Positions 8,058-11,826 of a DNA stretch of 11,826 nucleotides are shown here, piece by piece (positions within the stretch are counted from its first letter, which is position 1; each line of letters starts with the position of its first letter). Under the pieces are notes generated by a model. It made no database searches and had not been told where the DNA came from. It saw only the letters and a list, made by a program, of their open reading frames with translations. The stretch comes from DATKFM01 sp035544395 (GTDB taxonomy: Bacteria; Pseudomonadota; Alphaproteobacteria; Dongiales; Dongiaceae), in contig DATKFM010000343.1 of assembly GCA_035544395.1 (NCBI GenBank), forward strand, positions 1 to 11,826. Reading direction: 5' to 3'. Position numbers and translations under genes: made by a program.

Positions 8058-8181
8058 TAACCGGATACCCCCGGCTTTCGACCGATTCGCGTTGATTTGA
8101 TTGGAAAATTCACGATTCGGCGGGGCGCCGTTTACCTTGCTTGCGCACCACTGTTCCGCAGGCTGCGTCACACCTAGGCGT

Positions 8182-9132
8182 TCAGTCCCAGGCCGATCCT
8201 GCCTTGGTCGCCTTGGCTTCGGTGTTTTCGATCGGCGGCAGTGACATCAAATACTCGACGATGGCGTCGCGATCTTCCGGCGTCAGCTTGCTGGTGCTGA
8301 AAGACACCACCTCACCCATGCCCGACCCCGCATAGTCGCCATCGGGCAACATTCCCGTGGTCAGCACCCGCAGGATGTCGGCCCGCTCCCAACCGCCGAT
8401 GCCCGTTTCCTTGTGGGGCGTGATGTTCGGGACCTTTTCTCCCTCTGGCCCGTCGGGCGTCCCTGACAGGGCATAGTCGGAATCGGTGCCGCCCAGCCAG
8501 CCGCGCGGGGTGTGGCACTCGCCGCAATGGCCAAGGGCCTGCACCAGATAAGCGCCGCGATTCCAGAGATCGCTCTGCCCGGCCTCGGGTGCGAAGGCGC
8601 CCGACGTGAAATTCATCCACTGCCAGGGTCCGAGGGTGAACCGCCAGCCGAAGGGGAAATCGACGTCATGTTCCTTGTTGGCATGTTTCACCGGCGCCAG
8701 GGAAAACAGATAGGCCTTGAGGTCGCGCATATCCTGCTCGGTCATCTTCGTATAGGACGGATAGGGAAATACCGGGAAGTAATAGTCGCCGTCGGGCGAC
8801 ACGCCCTCGCGCAGGGCGCGGATGAAATCCTCGTCGGTCCAGTTGCCGATGCCTGTTTCGGGATCGGCGGTGATGTTGGGGCTGTAGAAGGTGCCGAACG
8901 GAGTCTTGAGCGCGCGGCCGCCGGCCATCAGCGCCCCTTTGTTCTTCACGTCCGTATGGCAGGCCTGGCAATCGGCGGCGATGAAGAGATAGGCGCCGCG
9001 CTCGAGCTGGGCGGCTTCATCCGATTGCGCCAATGCCGCCCGGCCGCTCGCGCCCATCAACAAAGCCAGAATCAGAAAGGCGGCGAATCCGCCGGGGATC
9101 CGCCGCCCTCCATGTATCAAAGTCGTCGGCAA
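8182..9132 (-). CDS. exported di-haem c-type cytochrome
   Basis: Periplasmic electron-transfer protein, about 316 residues from TTG 9132. A signal peptide (RRIPGGFAAFLILALLMGASGRAALA, about 9-35) is followed by two homologous cytochrome c domains. Each has a CXXCH haem site: CQACH (55-59) and CGECH (203-207). Likely axial Met ligands are in YPSYTKM (M130) and GSGMGEV (M272). SPNITADPETGIGNWTDEDF and its second-half echo NITPHKETGIGGWERADI are typical of the cytochrome subunits that accept electrons from membrane alcohol or gluconate dehydrogenases, but those usually carry three haems and no dehydrogenase lies nearby. The frame stays open to an ATG at 9345, but that part overlaps the cytochrome c'/c556 gene and encodes a basic, non-cytochrome sequence. 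TTG 9132, 4 bases after the upstream stop, or TTG 9120 is the likely start. Confidence 0.9.
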   Translation of the reverse strand: MPTTLIHGGRRIPGGFAAFLILALLMGASGRAALAQSDEAAQLERGAYLFIAADCQACHTDVKNKGALMAGGRALKTPFGTFYSPNITADPETGIGNWTDEDFIRALREGVSPDGDYYFPVFPYPSYTKMTEQDMRDLKAYLFSLAPVKHANKEHDVDFPFGWRFTLGPWQWMNFTSGAFAPEAGQSDLWNRGAYLVQALGHCGECHTPRGWLGGTDSDYALSGTPDGPEGEKVPNITPHKETGIGGWERADILRVLTTGMLPDGDYAGSGMGEVVSFSTSKLTPEDRDAIVEYLMSLPPIENTEAKATKAGSAWD

Positions 9133-9136
9133 CGCA

Positions 9137-9610
9137 TCAGTCCAGCTTTTGTCGGAACGTCTGGTGGCAGCCGCCGCAGCCGTTCTTGCCGAGCGCGCCG
9201 AAGGCATCGGCCATCTGCTGCTTGTCGCCCGTCGCCGCGGCTTCCTCGAGCTTGCCCGCGAGCGCGCCGAGATTGTCCGCTGCAGCCTTGAACTCATCGG
9301 GCTTTTCCCAGATTTCCTTCTTGGCGCCGGTCTTCCCGACGCCATCGTCCATGCCGGTGCCGGCCGGAAACAAACCGACGATGAGCGCCGAATGTTCCTT
9401 GATGCTTCCTGCCTTGGCCTTCACGTCATCGGCCGTGCCGACGCCCTTTTCGAGAAATTCGTTGATTGCCTTCATGTCGCCGCCATTCGCCTTCATGGCG
9501 TCCTGGCGTTTCTTGACGATCTCGGCGGGATCCTGCGCAACGACCTGCAGCGCTAGGCCGCCCGACAAAAGCACTGCGAGTGCCGCTGTGACGATGAACC
9601 GCGTTTTCAC
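9137..9610 (-). CDS. exported cytochrome c'/c556 family protein
   Basis: Small periplasmic cytochrome (157 residues) of the four-helix-bundle class II family. A cleavable signal peptide ends near VVAQ (residue 26). Amphipathic helices follow, and the haem site CGGCH (145-149) is close to the C-terminus, followed by QTFRQKLD, exactly the class II layout. In the first helix, RQDAMK places M39 where low-spin c556 proteins have their sixth haem ligand, so c556-like behaviour is possible; classical c' proteins are five-coordinate and bind NO or CO. A strong Shine-Dalgarno (AGAGGAG) precedes the ATG. The di-haem cytochrome follows 4 bases after the stop, so the two probably form one electron-transfer operon. 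The redox partner is unknown. Confidence 0.92.
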   Translation of the reverse strand: MKTRFIVTAALAVLLSGGLALQVVAQDPAEIVKKRQDAMKANGGDMKAINEFLEKGVGTADDVKAKAGSIKEHSALIVGLFPAGTGMDDGVGKTGAKKEIWEKPDEFKAAADNLGALAGKLEEAAATGDKQQMADAFGALGKNGCGGCHQTFRQKLD

Positions 9611-9617
9611 GTCTTGT

Positions 9618-9624
9618 CTCCTCT
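9618..9624 (-). promoter_or_regulatory. strong Shine-Dalgarno site of the cytochrome c'/c556 gene
   Basis: The minus strand reads AGAGGAG, 7 bases before the ATG at 9610. It is the strongest ribosome-binding site in the minus-strand block, suggesting high expression of this first gene compared with the weakly initiated gene after it. Confidence 0.7.
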
Positions 9625-9665
9625 TTGTCGTGATACTGATTTGACGGGGACTCTTTTTTGTCTAG

Positions 9666-9722
9666 CCCTGCTTTGCTTCCGACGCCTCCATCTGGCCGCA
9701 GCAAAGCCCCACGAAGGCAGGG
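9666..9722 (-). other. bulged inverted repeat in the leader region of the cytochrome operon
   Basis: The 8-bp arms GCTTTGCT (9670-9677) and AGCAAAGC (9700-9707) are exact inverted repeats 22 bases apart. Outside them, CCCTGC (9666-9671) is complementary to GCAGGG (9717-9722). On the minus strand these could form one stem with an internal bulge of about 10 bases, or two competing hairpins, 56 to 112 bases before the cytochrome c'/c556 ATG. No U-run follows, so a simple terminator is unlikely. No known riboswitch class is recognised. Confidence 0.4.
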
Positions 9723-9814
9723 TTACATCACCTAGCATAGTTGACCACGATCCTGTCGATGTCAGCCGGTAACAATACGGTGAAAACGGATTGTATCTCG
9801 GGTCGCGCCAAGGT

Positions 9815-9828
9815 CGTTGATATCAACG
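9815..9828. promoter_or_regulatory. 14-bp perfect palindrome, candidate operator
   Basis: CGTTGATATCAACG is its own reverse complement. It lies 22 bp before the LOG-gene ATG, in the divergent region shared with the cytochrome operon. The half-sites TTGAT and ATCAA resemble those of FNR/FixK-type regulators, but the four-base spacer those proteins require is absent. It is best treated as an unassigned dyad. Confidence 0.4.
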
Positions 9829-9844
9829 CTGTATCCGCTATCAA
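9818..9844 (+). promoter_or_regulatory. candidate promoter of the LOG-family gene (possibly leaderless)
   Basis: TTGATA (9818-9823) is followed after 15 bases by TATCAA (9839-9844). Initiation about 7 bases downstream would fall at the ATG at 9851. No Shine-Dalgarno precedes that ATG, which fits a leaderless mRNA. The spacing is short and the -10 is a partial match. The -35 would overlap the palindrome at 9815-9828, so a bound protein would occlude it. Confidence 0.3.
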
Positions 9845-9850
9845 TATTCC

Positions 9851-10435
9851 ATGACTCCCTTGAAATCTGTCTGCGTCTACTGCGGTTCGGCCTTCGGCGC
9901 CAACCCAAAACACCGCGCCACGGCGCAGCGCTTCGGTGAGTTACTGGGCCGTAACGGCATCGGCCTGGTCTATGGCGGCGGCCGCGTCGGGCTGATGGGC
10001 GTGATCGCCGACGCCGCGCTGAAGAATGGCGGCAAGGTGATCGGCGTCATTCCCGAGCATCTGCAATCCAAGGAAGTTGGCCACCACGGCATCAGCGAGC
10101 TGCGCGTCGTGCCCAACATGCATGAGCGCAAGGAGCTGATGTTCCGGCTGTCGGACGCGTTCGTCATCCTGCCCGGCGGCTTCGGCACCCTGGACGAGAC
10201 TTTCGAGATGCTGACCTGGCGGCAACTCCGGCTGCATGACAAGCCGATCGTGCTGCTCGACAATGACGGCTATTGGGCGCCCTTCGTGCGGCTCAACGAG
10301 CATATCGTGCAGCAAGGCTTCGCCAGGCCGGAGGCGCTGGCGCTCTACACGGTCATCGACGATGTAGAGGCGGTCATCCCAACACTCCGCCGCGCGCCCG
10401 CACCGGCCGTGCCTGATGACGTTAAGCGCCTGTAG
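9851..10435 (+). CDS. LOG-family (TIGR00730-type) nucleoside 5'-monophosphate phosphoribohydrolase
   Basis: Cytosolic Rossmann-fold protein of 194 residues, the normal length for the family. LOG enzymes remove ribose 5-phosphate from nucleoside monophosphates; plant and some bacterial members act on cytokinin nucleotides, while many bacterial ones have broader or unknown substrates. Visible hallmarks: an N-terminal SVCVYCGSAFG strand-loop, GLVYGGGRVGLMG (39-50), the MHERK motif with catalytic R93, and the signature PGGFGTLDE with E116, followed by FEMLTW. R93 and E116 correspond to the Arg and Glu known to be essential in the family. The ATG at 9851 gives the standard N-terminus even though no ribosome-binding site is visible. 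It ends 104 bp before icd on the same strand. The family call is firm; the physiological substrate is not. Confidence 0.93.
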   Translation: MTPLKSVCVYCGSAFGANPKHRATAQRFGELLGRNGIGLVYGGGRVGLMGVIADAALKNGGKVIGVIPEHLQSKEVGHHGISELRVVPNMHERKELMFRLSDAFVILPGGFGTLDETFEMLTWRQLRLHDKPIVLLDNDGYWAPFVRLNEHIVQQGFARPEALALYTVIDDVEAVIPTLRRAPAPAVPDDVKRL

Positions 10436-10493
10436 AGCCTCAGCTTTCGAAGGATTCGCCGTCGCCGGCGCTTGCGCCGTCGGCACCGGATGA

Positions 10494-10499
10494 TATGTT
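10494..10499 (+). promoter_or_regulatory. weak candidate -10 element upstream of icd
   Basis: TATGTT lies 40 bp before the icd ATG, with TTGCGC (10472-10477) 16 bases upstream as a possible -35. Both are partial matches. A 5-bp GC hairpin (CGGCG-CTTG-CGCCG, near 10466-10479) overlaps the putative -35 and lacks a U-run, so it is not a convincing terminator. icd may therefore have its own promoter or be read from the LOG gene. Confidence 0.2.
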
Positions 10500-10529
10500 G
10501 CCGGCCCTGCGTCGGCTGGACCCCTGGAC

Positions 10530-10534
10530 GGAAG
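10530..10534 (+). promoter_or_regulatory. Shine-Dalgarno site deciding the icd start
   Basis: GGAAG sits 5 bases before the ATG at 10540. It favours this start over the in-frame ATG 45 bases upstream at 10495, which adds 15 residues not typical of the enzyme. Confidence 0.55.
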
Positions 10535-10539
10535 TTCTC

Positions 10540-11757
10540 ATGGCAAAGATTAAGGTAGCTAATCCCGTCGTCGAACTCGACGGCGACGAGATGACCCGCA
10601 TTATCTGGCAGTTCATCAAAGAAAAGCTGATCCTTCCCTATCTCGATATCGACCTGAAATATTTCGACCTGGGCGTCGAGCACCGGGACGCGACCGAGGA
10701 CAAGGTCACCGTCGAGGCCGCCAAGGCGATCAAGCAGCACCGGGTCGGCGTCAAATGCGCCACCATCACCCCCGACGAAGCGCGGGTGAAGGAATTCAAT
10801 CTGAAGCAGATGTGGAAGTCGCCGAACGGCACGATCCGCAACATCCTGGATGGCACGGTGTTCCGCCAGCCGATCATCTGCAAGAACGTGCCGCGGCTGA
10901 TCCCCGGCTGGACCCAGCCAATCGTCATCGGCCGCCATGCCTTCGGCGATCAGTACCGCGCCACCGACATCATCATGCCCAGCGCCGGAAAGCTGACCCT
11001 GAAATTCGAGCCGGCCGGCGGTGGCCCGGTGATCGAGCGCGAAGTGTTCCAGGCGCCGGGCGCCGGTGTCGCGCTCGCCATGTACAACCTCGACGATTCG
11101 ATCCGCGGCTTCGCGCGCGCCTGCTTCAACTATGGCCTGACGCTGGGCTGGCCGGTCTATCTCTCGACCAAGAACACGATCCTCAAAACCTATGACGGGC
11201 GCTTCAAGGACATTTTCCAGGAAGTGTTCGACAAGGAGTTCGCCGCCAAGTTCAAGGCCCAGAACATGATCTATGAGCATCGGCTGATTGACGACCTCGT
11301 GGCCTCGGCGCTGAAATGGAGCGGCGCCTTCGTCTGGGCCTGCAAGAACTATGACGGCGATGTGCAGTCAGACATGGTGGCCCAGGGCTTCGGCTCGCTC
11401 GGCATGATGACCTCGGTGCTGCTGTCGCCCGACGGCAATGTGGTGGAGGCCGAGGCGGCCCACGGCACGGTGACTCGGCATTTCCGCGAGCACCAGAAGG
11501 GCAAGGAAACCTCGACCAATCCTGTCGCGTCCATCTATGCCTGGACCCGCGGGCTCTGGTATCGCGGCCGGTTCGACAACACGCCCGACCTGCAGCGCTT
11601 CGCCGAGACCCTGGAAAAAGTCTGCGTCGATACGGTCGAGTCCGGGTTCATGACCAAGGATCTGGCGCTGCTGATCAGCCCCGACCAGAAATGGATGACG
11701 ACGCGCCAGTTCCTCGACAAGCTCGACGCCAACCTGAAGAAGGCGGCGGGGGCCTAG
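10540..11757 (+). CDS. icd: NADP-dependent isocitrate dehydrogenase (eukaryote-like dimeric type)
   Basis: Oxidatively decarboxylates isocitrate to 2-oxoglutarate with production of NADPH in the TCA cycle (EC 1.1.1.42). The 405-residue protein aligns by eye with the mitochondrial/cytosolic eukaryotic type (type II), which is also usual in alphaproteobacteria, and not with the E. coli Icd type. Substrate-binding residues are present: T77, S94 (KSPNGTIRN), R100, R109, R132 (VIGRHAFGDQYRATD) and Y139. K211 and metal-binding D251, D274 and D278 (YEHRLIDD, NYDGDVQSD) are also there. The NADP-binding segment EAAHGTVTRHFREHQKGKETSTNP is intact. The start is placed at ATG 10540, giving MAKIKVANPVVELDGDEMTR, the standard N-terminus. 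No defect is seen. It follows the LOG gene on the same strand with no functional link known to me. Confidence 0.97.
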   Translation: MAKIKVANPVVELDGDEMTRIIWQFIKEKLILPYLDIDLKYFDLGVEHRDATEDKVTVEAAKAIKQHRVGVKCATITPDEARVKEFNLKQMWKSPNGTIRNILDGTVFRQPIICKNVPRLIPGWTQPIVIGRHAFGDQYRATDIIMPSAGKLTLKFEPAGGGPVIEREVFQAPGAGVALAMYNLDDSIRGFARACFNYGLTLGWPVYLSTKNTILKTYDGRFKDIFQEVFDKEFAAKFKAQNMIYEHRLIDDLVASALKWSGAFVWACKNYDGDVQSDMVAQGFGSLGMMTSVLLSPDGNVVEAEAAHGTVTRHFREHQKGKETSTNPVASIYAWTRGLWYRGRFDNTPDLQRFAETLEKVCVDTVESGFMTKDLALLISPDQKWMTTRQFLDKLDANLKKAAGA

Positions 11758-11778
11758 TTCTCAAGCACTTCGTTGAGT

Positions 11779-11796
11779 CCCCTGCGAAAGCTGGGG
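11779..11796. repeat. REP-like hairpin with GAAA tetraloop after icd
   Basis: CCCCTGCGAAAGCTGGGG forms a stem of four C-G pairs, a T-T mismatch and two G-C pairs closing a GAAA loop, 21 bases after the icd stop. The layout (C-run, GCGAAAGC core, G-run, then CCCAGGAG) resembles short intergenic palindromes dispersed in many GC-rich proteobacterial genomes. No T-run follows, so it is not a classical terminator, though it could protect the mRNA 3' end. Only one copy is in this window. Confidence 0.45.
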
Positions 11797-11826
11797 CCCA
11801 GGAGCAAGCGACGATGCGGTCGCGCC

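Noticed and set aside
7374..8060. 228-codon plus-strand Arg/Gly-rich frame and related frames opposite the LysM linker
   Set aside because: They arise from antisense reading of repetitive Ala, Thr and Pro codons.
9133..9345. 71-codon N-terminal extension of the di-haem cytochrome up to ATG 9345
   Set aside because: It overlaps the cytochrome c'/c556 gene in another frame and encodes a basic Arg/Ser-rich stretch ahead of a clear signal peptide.
9818..9827. FNR/FixK box
   Set aside because: The half-sites TTGAT and ATCAA are present, but the required four-base spacer is missing.
9728..9913. 61-codon minus-strand frame across the divergent intergenic region
   Set aside because: It overlaps the start of the LOG gene and has no ribosome-binding site or recognisable motif.
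10495..10539. 15-residue extension of isocitrate dehydrogenase from ATG 10495
   Set aside because: The family begins at MAKIKVANPVV, and a Shine-Dalgarno lies directly before ATG 10540.
1..11826. CRISPR array, tRNA or rRNA gene, insertion sequence, or phage genes
   Set aside because: I looked on both strands and saw no regularly spaced repeats, no tRNA-like cloverleaf, and no transposase or integrase motif.

Overview
The window is about 11.8 kb of GC-rich bacterial chromosome with tightly packed genes. The gene set fits an alphaproteobacterium, perhaps a Rhodospirillales-type lineage: a psd-pssA phosphatidylethanolamine operon, a eukaryote-like NADP isocitrate dehydrogenase, a cytochrome c'/c556, and an inner-membrane LysM protein with Ala/Thr/Pro-rich linkers. 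This placement comes from recognising protein families; no phylogeny was run.

Layout, left to right. (1) The plus strand carries the last 40 codons of an unidentified gene (1-125). It is followed by a two-gene RND efflux operon: periplasmic adaptor (159-1238) and inner-membrane permease (1235-4477), joined by an ATGA overlap. No outer-membrane channel gene is present. (2) The permease ends 5 bp from the end of a minus-strand block. Read in its own direction (right to left), that block runs: cytochrome c'/c556 (9610-9137), di-haem cytochrome c (about 9132-8182), LysM membrane protein (about 8057-6687), psd (6612-5911), pssA (5914-5108) and a second CDP-alcohol phosphatidyltransferase (5091-4483). 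(3) A 240-bp divergent intergenic region (9611-9850) separates this block from the plus-strand pair: a LOG-family phosphoribohydrolase (9851-10435) and icd (10540-11757). The last 69 bases hold a REP-like hairpin.

How the genes work together. PssA and Psd are consecutive steps of phosphatidylethanolamine synthesis: CDP-diacylglycerol plus serine gives phosphatidylserine, which Psd decarboxylates. The third enzyme has the same catalytic fold but its alcohol acceptor cannot be read from sequence. The two exported cytochromes are directly adjacent and probably co-expressed; no dehydrogenase or oxidase partner is visible. The adaptor and permease form the inner two-thirds of a tripartite efflux pump.

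No clearly new biological system is visible; most genes are recognisable core or common accessory families. The points most worth a second look are: altered proton-relay residues in the RND permease; two consecutive genes with no usable ATG, one apparently linked to its upstream gene through a six-codon mini-ORF; structured DNA in the 9611-9850 region; and the REP-like hairpin after icd.
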